A stretch of DNA of 64,000 nucleotides from Platanthera guangdongensis (GCA_039583875.1 CM077155.1:8172043-8236042); one strand, 5' to 3'. Positions 44,301 to 57,497 are shown, counted from the stretch's first letter. Notes: generated by a model from the letters alone, not told the origin. Numbers and translations: made by a program.

Positions 44301-45227
44301 CTCCGGTCCTCTAACCTAGCACCAGATCTGGGCTTTGCTAATCTGTGAGTTGGAGTTTGCGAATGGCAAGTCTCTAATCACTCTTGCTCTCTTGCGAATG
44401 GCAAGTCTCTAATCACCAGATCTGGGCTTTGCTCTCTTGCCCAAACTGCTTAGCTAATCTGTGAGTTGAAGCTTCCTGAGCTGGGTAAGAGGGTAGTATG
44501 ATATTGCTTTGCGATGAACAAATTAATTGCAATCTATAATCTACTTAATTTTCCTATTAGATTTAGATTTAGCTAAACATGTGTGTTTTTATGTTCGTCC
44601 GTAAGAGAGATCACGTTCATTTGGTGATTGCTTGTATAGCTCTTTCATTTTTATTCTTGCAAATGAAATAATTTTCATATTCAGATTTGAGAAATATGGG
44701 AAGTCCATATACCAGATCAGGAAGCTAATGTCAAGTCATTTTTATTCTTGCAAATGGCAAGTCCATATACCAGAACATTAGCTTCCTGTTCTGGTAGCCC
44801 GATACTGGCTTCCTGTTCTGGAAGCTAATGGGTAAGAGAGATCACGTTCTTGCGAATGGCAAGTCATTTTTATTCTTGCAAATGAAATAATTTTCATAGT
44901 CAGTGCTGGTTCTTACCTAATTTTCATTTGCATATGAATGAATCACATGTGCTTAATGTGCTTAATGCATCCAGTTTACCACTTATTAACTCAATGGTTC
45001 TTACCTAAATTTCATTTGTTTAAGAAAGCCATGTGCAGATGTGCTTAGTCTACTTTAACACAAAATTTGTCCAATTTAATTTGACTTTCTGTTCATCTTT
45101 CAGTGGTTCCATGACAATGAAGACCTTTACATAGAGTTCTATATATCGTATTTTGAAATGCTATACATTAAAAACTGAGCACAGTACTATATATCGTATT
45201 TTTAATTAAATGTAGTTTTTTTCTTAG

Positions 45228-46221
45228 ATGGGTAAACCTAAGGAAGGTGGAGTGTCGGCTACATGGGATGCAAATGAGGTTTTTACCTATTGTGAGCTTT
45301 GTGTGAAAGAAATTGAACTCGGTAATAGACCTACCACACACTTCAATAAAGTTGGATGGAATAATTTAGTAGCAAATTTCCAAGCACGCACTGGCAGACA
45401 ATACGATCGAGGGCAAATGAAAAATAAATGGGATATGTTGAAAAAGGAATGGAAATTGTGGAAAGATCTTAAAGGAAAAGAGATCGGTTTGGGATGGAAC
45501 ACCTCAAGGAGGACTATAGATGCGTCCGACGAATGGTGGGATGAGCGACTTAAGGTTGTAAGCTAGTTCATCTTATTTCCTTTAATTTCTTATCATATAA
45601 ATTCTAATGAGTTATATATTTGTTATTTTTTAGATTGTCCCCGCAGCTAAAAAATTTCGCTATACTGGCATCTCACCAGAGCTCGAAGAGAAATTGGATA
45701 TGATGTTTAGTGAAGTGGCTGCGACCGGAGAACATTGTTGGGCACCAAGTTTAGGAAAGCGCCACTCTTCTACGGGAGATCATCGACTCATTGATGATGA
45801 GGAGGAGGAGGTGGAGCCTATCTCTACTCCAATGAATGCGGGTGACTTTGGTTCATGTACCCGCCCGACATACAGTAATGAGAAAGAGTCAAATGACACG
45901 GTGAGAAAACGTATAAATAAGGGCAAAGCAAAGGTCGGGAGAGAGAAGCACGCAGTACGCCTAAACATTGGCTCTTTGGTGGAGGAAACACGATCGGTTG
46001 GACTAGCTATTAGAGAAGCCACCAATCTGTCAACTCAATCATACAGCATTGCGGAAGTCGTAAAAGAGCTCAATAAACACGAAGATATTATTGGAGATCA
46101 TTTCCTATACGACTTTGCAACGGTTTTTATGATGCAAAAAACAAATAGGGAAATGTTCCTTTGTCTTGATGAAGACAAGAGGGTGTGGTGGTTGAAGAAC
46201 CGTTATCGAAGCCTGACCTAG
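45228..46221 (+). CDS. PIF/Harbinger ORF1, Myb/SANT-like DNA-binding protein
   Basis: Two exons, 45228-45557 and 45634-46221, with intron donor GTT/GTAAGC and acceptor TTTTTAG, keep one frame of 305 residues. Residues about 8-100 match the Myb/SANT-like domain found in PIF ORF1 proteins: TWDANEVFTYCELCVKEIE, GWNNLVANF, GRQYDRGQMKNKWDMLKKEW and WWDERLK. The middle is acidic (DDEEEEVE) with a basic KGKAKVGREKHAVR stretch. The C-terminus is helical (EVVKELNKHEDIIGDHFLYD). In PIF/Harbinger elements this protein binds the element and helps bring the transposase to DNA in the nucleus. No lesion is seen. Confidence 0.85.
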
Positions 46222-47656
46222 CAGTTGGGTCCATGATCACTGATGTTTCTAGTCTTGTTTTATGTTTAGGGTTTATCTATGTTGTGTATGGAACTTGGTT
46301 TAAGCTCATGTGTTCTCTTTAGGGTTTATCTATGTTGTCTATGAAACTTGATTTCAAGCAACCAAATATGGAGTCCTTTTTTAAGTGATATTCAGAATTC
46401 TGTTTATTTATGTATGGAATGATGTACTATCTCATATGTGTACATGAAGAAGTCATTCTTATGTTATACAACACAAGTCTCTACTTTTTATTCAGAAGGT
46501 TCGTTAGCTACTGGATACATGTTACTTGTCCTTTACTCCCATTGTTAGCATATGGGTATGATGTTTGTGTATGTAAATTATCTATCAACTTACAAATAAT
46601 GCGCTTATTGTTTTTTTTGGGGTAGTTTATAAATTGTATGATGTTCGAACCAAGCCAGTCTGAAACTAATATGTTGCATGTATTGGAGCCCAATATCTAC
46701 ATTGAGTGGGGAAGAATGAACATGTGTAACCAGTTTAGTGCTGGATGGGCTGAATCAAAGCATGCAATATCTCAGATGTTGTGGGTGGTTGGGTCCTTAC
46801 AAGTTTCTCAATATGACACTATTCTCGACATTACCTCTCAGAAGTAATGCATGGAGTCTCTAAAACATGGACTATTACATTTGGAGACATGACAGTGGAT
46901 CGTTGCACGCCTAATGAGCTCCAATTCCACTTTCAAACCTAAGCAACTAACCTAAAACCATTGATTGTAAGTGAAAGGTCACGTGATCTATAGTAAGTAT
47001 GCAATGCTCCATTAATTTTCTCATGTAAGACTGTTCAAAACACATGATCATTGCCCGATTTCAGGAACAATCTCCAGTGTTCACATAGCAATTACCCGTG
47101 GATTGAGATACATTTTACTCCATGCACGCCATTCATTTTTGGCCGTAATAGTGAACTCTTGAGTAAAAACTAACGGCACTCACAAAAATCTAATAACAAA
47201 AACATTAAATCTTTCGCACAGATCATCTTCCAGTGGCCTAAATTACTCCAGCGTTCTTTTCTAGTACAATGATGTTTGTATAGGCTAATGATGTTTGTGC
47301 AGTGCAATTGCTGCTATTTACCGGATCCAAACTATTTTGTTTGAGCTTTGATGCATCATTCCTGTCTATTCAATATATGTTAGTGTTATAATGGTCATCA
47401 AAGTGTTCTCTTCTGCATAAGCATAATGTCATATGGACTTCATGGCAGCCTCCACATATGGACTTCATGGTAAAGATAATTTGTATAATGGCCTCCACAT
47501 ATGGCATCATTCCTGTCTGTATGAATGTGTATGAATGTTCTCTTGCTGATAATTTGTATAATCTGTATAAAGTGGTTGTATAATCTGTATGAATGTTCTC
47601 TTGCTGATAATTATTTTTCAAATCATATTGACACATTTTTTGTTGCAGTTTAGATT

Positions 47657-49087
47657 ATGGATGATCAAAATCTTCAGTTAGAAGTTGATGAATTCACGGA
47701 TAACGTAATTGATGATTCTGAACAAATCCAGAATCGTTCGCTAAATCTTCAAAGAAATGCTTACTACTTGATGCTTCTGAATACCACTATATGTTTGACG
47801 CATGAGTATAATACATTGTATCAAACTCAAACGCCATGTATGACATCATCACATACGGGACATAAATGGCTTGTGGAGTTGATGAGTGGTCATCCAGCTA
47901 GATTCCATAGTATGTTTAGAATGTCAAAAGAAGTTTTTATTGATCTCTTAACTTCACTTGTCGAACAATATGGGTTGCGTGGCTCTAGCCGAACAACTCC
48001 ACACGAGGTACTTGCAATTACCTTATACGTGATGGCACAAAATTGTACTGTCAGACAGGCGTCAGAACAATTTCAACATTCGACTGAGACTATTAGTAAA
48101 TTCATTTCCAGGGGCATCAATGTGCTAGTTGACATGTCGATAAAAATGATAGATGCAACCGACAGGGAATTCAAACATATTCCGCCACAGATTTTGAATG
48201 ATTCTCGTTACATGCCATATTTCAAAGATTGTATTGGTGCAATAGATGGAACACACGTCGATGCTCGAATTTCTCCGGAAATAAAGTTAGATATATTGGA
48301 CGGCATGGGGTGACAACCCAAATGTTATGGCTGTATGTGATTTCAACATGTGTTTCACATTCGTCATGGCCGGATGGGAGGGCTCAGCGCATGATAGTCG
48401 GATTTATAAAAAAGCCACAAGAGAACCTTGTTGGAATTTTCCTCATCCTCCTGCAGGTAATCTAAAAAAAATCACATGAGAATCTTGCTAGCTTATATTT
48501 GGAAATAAATTCTGTTTTACTGTTTGCAGGCAAGTACTATTTGGTTGATGCAGGGTATCCTCTGGAAAGAGGAATTTTGAAGCCTTACCCAGAAACACGA
48601 TATCATCTAGCAGATTTTGCACGTGGCAATCGTCCTATTCAAGGACGTCAAGAAAGGTTCAACCGGGCACACTCATCATTGCGTAGTGTCATAGAGCGCA
48701 CATTCGGTATCTGGAAAAAAAGTGGGCAATCCTTCGGGATATGCCACAATACAGTTTCGATAGACAGCGGGATATTGTTGTCGCTACGATGACAGTTCAT
48801 AATTTCATTCGACGACATTCATCAAATGCGGACCCTGATTTCATTGCATGCGACGAAGATGATAATTTGATATATCCAGAGGCCAACGAAATTAGAACAG
48901 ACCGACGTGGATCCATTGACATGCGTCAGAGTAGGAGTGTTGGTGTATGGACAGCAGAGATGCACGCATTACGAGATGCAATTGCTGATCTAATACATTG
49001 TGCAAATAGGTATTTAAAATTCTCTTATTTCTCATAACTCAATTTAAAATTTTGTATTTTTGCATTTCTAATTGGTCGTAATTTACA
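47657..49087 (+). pseudogene. PIF/Harbinger transposase (DDE_4 type), three small frameshifts
   Basis: ATG at 47657 follows an intron-like acceptor TTTGTTGCAG, suggesting a leader intron. The N-terminal helix-turn-helix region has FRMSKEVFIDLL, TTPHEVLAITLYVMAQ and SEQFQHSTETISKF. The catalytic core has FKDCIGAIDGTHV (first Asp, about 48245), then MAGWEGSAHDSRIY, YYLVDAGYPLERG (second Asp, about 48548) and VIERTFGIWK (Glu, about 48697). An intron at 48457-48529 (CAG/GTAATC to TTTGCAG) joins in frame. Lesions: two apparent single-base losses at about 48280 and 48318 and one extra A in the run 48715-48721. The C-terminus SVGVWTAEMHALRDAIADLIH is complete, and a last small intron may end at 49089. 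Confidence 0.88.
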
Positions 49088-49711
49088 GGTGATGCACAAA
49101 TTTGCGAGTCGAAGGCAGAGATCTGCGATAATGTTTCTTGCTTTCATTCACGGGACATGTTATTTGCTTATGATATTTATGCTATTTTATTATTTCAGTA
49201 ACTAAAAAACTTGAGCTTAACATGAGCGGTATATTTATCGTATATGAATTAAATGTTGAATAGGATCATACAAATTAACAGAAACGTCACCGCTGTTTTA
49301 CCAAACTGTTTCTCCATTCTGAACAGCTCTGTCACCGCTGTTTTACCAAACTGTTTCTCCATTTTAAAAAACTTCATTCTCACAGCTCAATTCTTAAAGC
49401 TCCATTCCCACAGCACCTTTTGCCAACGTCAACGCCGAAACAAACTGACCCTAAGTAAAAGCATGCAAGTAGAGCAACCGCTCTAGTCCTTTCTAACACC
49501 TAGCTCATCATATGCCACTAGCACATCATCAAAAAATCAATTAATTATCAAACACAAGGCCACATGGAGGCGGCCGGGTATACTAATCCACCCTTAAATG
49601 TGCCCTCCAATATAAATTCTAATGCTGAGAAGGTGTTTGCAATGTTGTAGTCAACAGGTTATGTTTATAGGACCATTTGCCAAACCGCACACTGCAGAAA
49701 TGGATGGTTAT

Positions 49712-50164
49712 GGGCCTGTTTGGCGCAGCTCTGGCGGCCGGAGAATCTCTATTCCAGCCGCCATAGCTGTTTTTTATGTGTTTGGCACAGCTCCTTATGA
49801 AGAGCTTTTCGTAAATCTGGAGCTGTTTTGCAGCTTTTGGGAAACCCCCCCCCCCCCCCCCCCCCCCAGTTTCTGCTCCCTCAAAATAGCTTTCTCTCTC
49901 ACATGTTTTGGAAATCTACCGGCCCCGACTTTTCCAATTCTTCCTGCAACTCGCGGGAGCCGACGGATCTCGCCGGAGCTGACACATCCGCCGGAGCCGA
50001 CGCTCCCGCTTCCTCCCGCTCTCGCTCTTTCTTCAAAGCGCACTTCTGCACAGAACACCCAAACACTTTGCAGCTTTTCAAAACTGCTCCCCAGAGATCT
50101 ATTTTAAAACAGTTCTATCCGGACAGCAGCTTTTCAATCCGCCAGAGCTGTCCCAAACAGACCC
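49712..50164. mobile_element. PIF-like MITE (453 bp)
   Basis: The ends GGGCCTGTTTGGCGCAGCTC and, reverse-complemented, GGGTCTGTTTGGGACAGCTC match over 26 bases with few mismatches. TAT flanks both sides (49709-49711, 50165-50167). A run of more than 20 C lies at about 49846-49867. It is non-coding. Confidence 0.8.
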
Positions 50165-50459
50165 TATTCCTATAGATTGTTTTACTACTTTTTTTCCTAA
50201 AAAATAATACATCATTTATGTTCCCCAATTTAGTGGATGCGAATGGTTATACCCTTAGGTCTTTCAACTACTCTGTTCATCAAGTATAAGTAGTTATATT
50301 GATTGACCCTTCTATTGAATCCATTGTAGCAAAACGAGCATGCACGCACTCTCCATTCACTCACTAAAAGTTCTAATATTTAATAACGAGAAACACATCA
50401 AATCATGGGGCTTTTCCCACAATCCTCATTAAAATCCCACAAAATCGTAGGGATACTTA

Positions 50460-50539
50460 GGCTCCGTTTGGGGACTTATTTTCAACGGTCGAGTGGTTAA
50501 CCGCTCGACCGCTGAAAATAAGTCTTCCTAAACAGAGCC
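50460..50539. mobile_element. 80-bp fully palindromic micro-MITE
   Basis: GGCTCCGTTTGGGGACTTAT to its near-perfect reverse complement, with the axis in GGTTAACC at about 50499. It is flanked by TTA and TAA. The outer bases match the PIF element end GGCTCCGTTTG. Confidence 0.75.
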
Positions 50540-50944
50540 TAATCGATTAACATGGTCTAATTATCAATCCAACAACACTATAAGCTCAGTAACACATCTA
50601 AATTACAAACTCTAGACTCATGTCGTAATAAACATCGTCGCTCAAATCGACACGTGCAAATGACCGAGTGCTATTAGCGGTCGATTGCAACTCACAAGCA
50701 TCGAATACTATTGTTTGAACTCGTATTGGGTGATCGGGATGGTTTACCTCTCAAATTGACCGAATAATCGATGTATAACTATTCATTATTTGTTATTATT
50801 ACTTTGAATGAATTGATTATCAAGCAATCTTGAATCGATTGATAAGCTTAGCAAGTCAAGTCAACATAACATATATATACTACATAGAAGGTAAAATTTC
50901 ATTTTACACGTCACCCTCAAACCTATAGCAAATGTTATAATTGA

Positions 50945-51689
50945 GGCTCTGTTTGGCAGAGCTGTTTAACTGATGTGTGCCGTGAATTTACCTGCCACTC
51001 CTTAAAATAGGAAATTCAGCTCGAACATTGCAACTAACCACTGCAAGCACAACACTAATTTCATTGTTTTACTAGTAGTGAAATAAATTCGTGATTCGCA
51101 AACCGTGACCTCCCCTTCTCCCCTCGTTCAAAATATTATAGATTACCCGCTTCCATTTTCAAGCGACATGCGTCTTCGGCTCTTTCTCCTTTCACGCCAG
51201 CTAACTCCTTCCATGTCAAATCTCGCTCCTTTCATGCCGACAAGTTCATCCGGCCATCCAACCTCATCATGGACGATGACATCTCTCAAATGATGCTAGG
51301 TTTTGAGGCTTCTCTCAAATTACGCTTCTAAATTTCGGGCTTCCAATAGTGTTCAAAAATCCTTCAGACTTTTCTGATTCGACAATCGTATGCTGGAAAT
51401 TATTTTGGGCATGTTATTTTGTGATTACACTAACTAGTTTCTATTAGATGATAAAGGAAATGACTGCTTCATTTTGATTGGCACTGATTTATGTTTGCAT
51501 AGGGTAGAAATCCTTAACTTTTTCATTAATAATTTTACGTAGAACCCGCGATTTATGCTTGCTTCCTAATTCAAATAACAATGCAAACATTATTATTTCA
51601 AATAATTTCAACTATTTTTCACCATTATGTAAAAGAGCAAATTTTTCATCATTGATTCTTCTTGCACTGTAGTTGAGCCAAATAGAGCC
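50945..51689. mobile_element. GTTTGG-ended MITE-like element
   Basis: The ends are GGCTCTGTTTGGCAGAGC and, reverse-complemented, GGCTCTATTTGGCTC. No clear target duplication is seen. It encloses the second copy of the dispersed repeat (51396-51600). It is non-coding. Confidence 0.5.
51396..51600 (+). repeat. Dispersed repeat, copy 2
   Basis: Matches 27505-27715 in the same orientation with moderate divergence, for example AATTCAAATAACAATGCAAA in both. Confidence 0.8.
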
Positions 51690-52058
51690 TCCTGAATCTG
51701 TGCTTTTTTAATACCCCCATTAACCCGAAAATTCAATGCCAAAATCGTCCATTAAAACCCAAAAAAGACGAGATTCCTTCAAAACTGAGACACATTCCAT
51801 ACAACATATTTATTCCAATTAGTTATGGAAATTTTAAATTAACAAAAGAAAATAATGACAGAGATAGCTGCAATGTTCAGATGCAAGCATCTCTAATTTA
51901 TGTATCAAATTAAAGCTGAGCTGTTTCTTTTTGCTCATTTTGATCATTTATCTTACAGGAATTAAGTCCGGAATTAAGTCCTGGTCGAACTTTTACTTTA
52001 AGGAAGCTATTTAACAGCAGGATGAGTTGGTTTCAAGCTTCTCCCAACATGTTGTGTG

Positions 52059-52746
52059 TGTTGGAAACGTGTATAGGCTCTCCCCACTTGATCACAACTC
52101 CACAAACTAAATCCACACCACTAAAATACAAGTCCAAAATGCGAGACCGCCACACAAACCGCCTAACCGCGCGGTCTCCCCCTGCGAGACAACAAACCAA
52201 CCCGCGCGAGTTCACCACTCGAATCCGCCACAAACCGCGCGGGCTTACTCCTTCAGGCGAGTAGTCCGCTCGGCGAGGTCAGTCCAACGAGCACAAGCTG
52301 CGAGCTTCCCCTTCTCGCGAGCTCTCGCTTCTTGCGAGTTGCACCGCTCCTGCGAGCTGACGCAGACGAGCTCAATGCTCAAACCACTAGCACAAGCCGC
52401 GCACCTCCCGCGAGTACAAACCGCGAGCACCGCCTCGCGAGACCAATCCGTGAGATCTCGCAAACCGCGAGTACACCAACTCGCCCGGCTAACTCCCTAC
52501 CCGCTCGGCAAGCCTCCTGCGCTGCAGCGCTTCTCTCTCTCTCTAAGACAAGAACCAAATTTGTGAGCTTCTCTCTCTATATCATCAAACAAAATAAGTA
52601 CAAGGAGGGGCCTTTATATAGGCAAACAAAACTTCTCCAACTACCCCTATTAATTACATCATTAACTCTTCATCATAAATGCATTAAAAAAAACTTAATA
52701 AAAAAAAACTTTGACTATTTGACCGAGTCAAATTGTCAACCCAACA
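52059..52746 (-). repeat. 3' LTR of the complete copia
   Basis: 688 bases, TGTTGGAAACG to ACCCAACA on the plus strand. A minus-strand TATA-like CCTATATAAAGG lies at about 52611-52622. Rich in GCGAG and CGCGAG motifs. Confidence 0.93.
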
Positions 52747-52755
52747 AACTCCCCC

Positions 52756-55700
52756 TCAAACTTGGCAGCACATGCCGAGTTTGCCTTTGAGCCTCTCGAA
52801 CGTCTCCACCTTCAACGCCTTGGTGAATATGTCCGCGATCTGCTCTCTGGTAGGGCAATACTTCACTTCCACTGTCTTCAACTCTACCTGCTCCCTTAGG
52901 AAATGATACCTTGTCTCGATATGTTTGCTACGTCCATGTGGCACGGGATTCTTCGCGAGCTGGATGGCTGACATGTTGTCCACCATCATAGTCGTTGGCC
53001 CATCCACTCCATGCTGCAAACTCTCCAACAGATTCCTTAGCCAGATGGCTTGGCAGGTGCCAGCTGCTGCTGCAATATACTCAGCATCGCAGGACGATAG
53101 AGCTATCGTTGCCTGCTTCTTCGAGCTCCAAGAGAACACCCCCGTTCCCATGTTGAAGACATATCCGGAAGTGCTCTTCCGATCGTTCACATCCCCGCCG
53201 TAGTCATTATCCGAGTATCCTACTAGTGTCAGCTCTTCTCCAGTAGCATATTTCAGCCCATGGCCTCCGGTCCCGTTGATGTACCTCAGGATCCTCTTCG
53301 CTGCCGTGAAGTGGTCTTCCTTTGGCTCCTCCATATGCCTGCTCACCACTCCGACCGCATACATGATGTCCGGTCGGGTGAAGGTAAGGTAGCGTAGACT
53401 GCCCACCAAACTCTTGAATAGGGTAGAATCCACCGCTCCTTCCTTAGAATCTTTCTTCAGCTTCAACCCTGGGTCAGTAGGAGTGGAGATAGGCTTGCTA
53501 TCCTCCATCCTGAACTTCTTCAAGATCTCCTCTGCGTACTTCTTCTGGGATATGAAGATCCCATCTTCTCCCTGCTTCACTTCCACTCCCAGGAAGTAGC
53601 TCAACTCTCCCAAGTCTGTCATTTCAAATTCCTTCTTCATCATGCCCCGGAACTCCTCATACATAGCAGTATTGTTCCCCTTGAAAGTCATGTCGTCCAC
53701 GTAGAGGCACACAATCATCATGTTGCCTTCCTGGTCCACCTTGGTGTAGAGGGCGTACTCATGCGGGCTCTTCTGATAGCCGTGCTTTTGCAAGTAAGCA
53801 TCTATCCTTCCGTTCCACGCTCTTGCCCCTTGCTTCAGCCCGTAGAGTGTTTTGTCTAACTTGCAGACTTTCCTCTCCTGCCCCTTCACAACGTACCCTA
53901 GAGGCTGCTCGATGTACACATCTTCCTCCAAGTACCCGTTCAAATAAGCAGAGACCACGTCCATCTGCATGATCCTCCAACCATGGTGAGCTGCTAGCGT
54001 TATGATCAACCGGATGGTGTCAACATGCGCTACGGGGGCAAACACTTCATCATAGTTCACGTCTTGGACTTGTCGATAGCCCTTCACCACTAGCCTGGCC
54101 TTGTGCTTCTCCACTCCGCCATCCTTGTTCTTCTTCACTTTGTACACCCACTTCACCCCGAGGGATTTTTGGCCTGCAGGAGGGTCGACCAACTTCCAGG
54201 TCTCGTTCTTCTTTATGGAAGCGATCTCCGCATCCATTGCCTTCCTCCAACTCTTCTCCTTGGTAGCTTCATCATAGGAGCACAGCTCGACATCTGCTAA
54301 TAAACAGTACGAAGAAAAATTGTTAAGTGCCGGTGCCATCTCCTCATATATCTCATCCAGCCTCCGCATCCTGGGCTGAGGGCGGTTGTCCTTGCTCCCA
54401 CTAGTGCTTGCTCCTCCAGGGCCGCTTCCACTCGTGCTCGCACCACTAGAGTAAGGGGTGAGAGCTCCCCCTGAACTTCCGCTTGGTGGTGATGGTGGCT
54501 CCGCTCCACCCATCTCCGCTTCAACCTCTCCTCCACCTTCTTCATCATCCTCGAAAAACATCCCCTTGATGTTCTTCGCCACCTCATCCCAGCTCCAGCA
54601 GCTTCCTTCTTCAAATACCACATCCCGTGAGATGATGGCTTTCTCTATCTCAGGGTTGTATAACTTGTAAGCCTTGCTCGCAGGAGCGTAGCCCACAAAA
54701 ATACACTTTTCGCTTCGATCGTCCAGCTTCTTCCTCCTTTGGTCCGGGACGTGGGCATAAGTCACACACCTGAAGACCCTTAGGTGCTTCACACTTGGTT
54801 TCCAACCACTCCAAGCCTCAAACGGTGTCTTGAACTTCACACTCTTGGTAGGGCACCGATTCAGCACGTACACAACCACTTGTACTGCTTCCGCCCAGAA
54901 CTTCTTCGGTAGTCCCTTACCCTTCACCATGCTCCGTGTCATGTTCATGATTGTGAGGTTCTTCCTTTCTGCCACGCCATTTTGCTGAGGCAAGTATGTC
55001 GCCTTCAGCTGATGAGAGATTCCTCATTGCTTACACTACTCATCAAACAGTCTAGAGGTGTACTCCCCACCCCTATCCGTTCTGAGCACCTTCAGCGGTT
55101 GACTACTCTCCTTCTCAGCCATTGCCTGGAACTCCTTGAACTTGTCAAGCGCCTCAGCCTTCTCCTTCAGAAAATACACCCAACACTTTCTGCTGAAATC
55201 GTCGGTGAATGTGATGTAGTACTTGCTTCCACCGATTGAAGTTGTTTCAAATGGACCAGCGATGTCCGAGTGAACCAACTCCAATGGTCTTGTTGCTCTC
55301 CGGGACTTGCCACCCTCAAAAGTTTCTCTCCTCTGCTTCCCCTTCGTGCATGCCTCACAGACCCTATGAGGAGGTGTGATCATAGGCAGTCCTTCCACCA
55401 TCTTTGATCCAGACAACAACTTCAGGCCTGTGAACCCCAGATGCCCCATCCGGTGGTGCCACAGCCAAGCTTCCTCCTCTTCTTCATTCCTCGCGAGACA
55501 TGTCGTCTCCTTTACATCCATGCTCAAAGTGAAGAGACGGTTCGCCGTCATCTTTACCATCACTACTTCTTTCCCATGACCGTCCTTCATGGCCAGGGTG
55601 CAATCCCGCAACAAGACCCGGTAGCCCTTCTCCACCAGCTGCCCAATACTTAGGATGTTACTCCTCAAGCCCGACACATAAAAGACGTCGTTGATAAGAA

Positions 55701-56925
55701 CCTCCTTCCCACACAACACGACCGCCACAACTCCTCTTCCTTCCACTGTAATCTTTGAGGCGTCGCCGAAACTCACCTCACCCCCATTTGGCCCAAGGCT
55801 CGTGAACAGCTCCCTCTCTCCGCACATGTGGTTGCTGGCTCCGGTGTCTAAGTACCACACTCCATTCCTTCCGCCTCCAGCACCTTGGACCGTAAGGAAC
55901 ATCATCGGGTCGCCTCCCGTGTTGCTTGTCTCCGCCTAGTGGTTGGCCTCTCCTCCCTTCCGAGGAGCCCAACAATCATAGCTCATGTGCCCGAACTTGC
56001 CACAGTTGTAGCATTGAGTCTGGGACATGTCTCCTCTACCTCCTCTACCTTGGCCTCTGCCTTGGTCTCTTCCTCCTCTGCCTTGGCCTCTGCCTTGGCC
56101 TCTTCCTCTACCTCCGACGTTCCAACCTTGGTTCTGCTCGAACTCCTTCTGGTGTGATTGACTTCTCCCTTGGTCTCTACCACCTCTTCCTCCTCTACCT
56201 CTTCCTTGGTAGCCACGACCACGCTGGCCACCACCTCTTCCAGAGCTCTCTCCGAAGTTCAGCTGAGTATGGAGTGCTTTTCCCAAGCCACTCACTTCTT
56301 CATCATCTTGCGCCATTCTGTACTCATGGGCTTGCAGTGAGCCTATCAATTCATCCGCCGTCATCATCGTGAGGTCCTTCGATTCTTCGATGGCCACCAC
56401 CACGTGTCGGAACCTTTTTGTCATAGAGCGTAGGAGCTTCTCCATGAAGCTAACCTCGTCTATGGTCTCCTCATTTCTCTTCATCTCATTTGTGAGCGTC
56501 CGTAGACGGGTCACATAGTCGTCAACCTTCTCCGACTCTTGCATCCTCATCATCTCATACTGGCCTCGGAGGGATTGCAACTTAACTTTTTTGGCCTTGT
56601 CTACTCCCTGCATGGAGCGCTGCAAGATCTCTCATGCCTCCTTCGAAGTCTCGGCGTCCGAGATCTTTTCAAATGTAGCTTCATCTACACATTGGTACAA
56701 AATGAACAACGTCTTCTTGTCCCTCTTCTTAGCTTCTCTCAGTGTTGTCCTCTGTGTGTTCGTCAACGCGGCTTCTGCTTCGGCAGTCAGCACCTCCACA
56801 CCATCCTCTACTACCTCCCATAACTCCTTGGAGGCTAGTAGTACCCTCATCTGGATGCTGCAGTTCCCATAGTTGGTCTTCGTTAACTTGGGGACTTGCC
56901 CCGGCACGATACCTCCAAACTCCAT
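52756..56925 (-). pseudogene. Copia gag-pol polyprotein with three nonsense codons
   Basis: From the minus-strand ATG at 56925 (MEFGGIVPGQVPKLTKTNYG) one frame runs to 52756. Breaks: TGA at 56632-56634 (a Trp position, EA-stop-EILQ), TAG at 55936-55938 (likely Gln) and TGA at 55036-55038 (likely Arg). Domains: gag with a Gly/Arg-rich stretch and CCHC knuckle CYNCGKFGHMSYDC, protease WYLDTGASNHMCG, GAG-pre-integrase LWHHRMGHLGFTGL with CEACTKGKQ, integrase LVHSDIAGPFE, LRTDRGGEYTS and [38 protein letters not shown] and [12 protein letters not shown], and RNaseH to [15 protein letters not shown]. It is otherwise full length. Confidence 0.93.
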
Positions 56926-56978
56926 CTCTCCCCTACTTCAAACCTTCCGAGGGTCGAGAACCTCGCTCTGATACCACT

Positions 56979-57449
56979 TGTTGGAAACGTGTATAGGCTC
57001 TCCCCACTTGACCACAACTCCACAAACTAAATCCACACCACTAAAATACAAGTCCAAAATGCGAGACCGCCACACAAACCACCTAACCGCGCGGTCTCCC
57101 CCTGCGAGACAACCAACCAACCCGCGCGAGTTCACCACTCGAATCCGCCACAAACCGCGCGGGCTTACTCCTTCAGGCGAGTAGTCCGCTCGGCGAGGTC
57201 AGTCCAGCGAGCACAAGCTGCGAGCTTCCCCTTCTCGCGAGCTCTCGCTTCTTGCGAGCTGCACCACTCCTGCGAGCTGACGCAGGCGAGCTCAATGCTC
57301 AAACTACTAGCACAAGCCGCGCACCTCCCGCGAGTACAAGCCGCGAGCACCGCCTCGCGAGACCAATCCGTGAGATCTCGCAAACCGCGAGTAAACCAAC
57401 TCGCCCGGCTAACTCCCTACCCGCTCGGCAAGCCTCCTGCGCTGCAGCG

Positions 57450-57497
<48 letters not shown>

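Larger units (their letters stand above)
43832..49451 (+). mobile_element. PIF/Harbinger DNA transposon, two genes (5.6 kb)
   Basis: The ends are GGCTCCGTTTGTTTCAGCG and, reverse-complemented, GGGTCAGTTTGTTTCGGCG. TAA flanks both sides (43829-43831, 49452-49454), the 3-bp duplication of this superfamily. Inside are a Myb/SANT-like gene and a DDE transposase in the same orientation, the standard PIF arrangement. ORF1 is intact and the transposase has three single-base lesions, so the copy died recently or is still partly usable. Confidence 0.92.

Noticed and set aside
49795..50175. ORFs with poly-Pro or poly-Gly
   Set aside because: They are caused by the poly-C run within a non-coding MITE.
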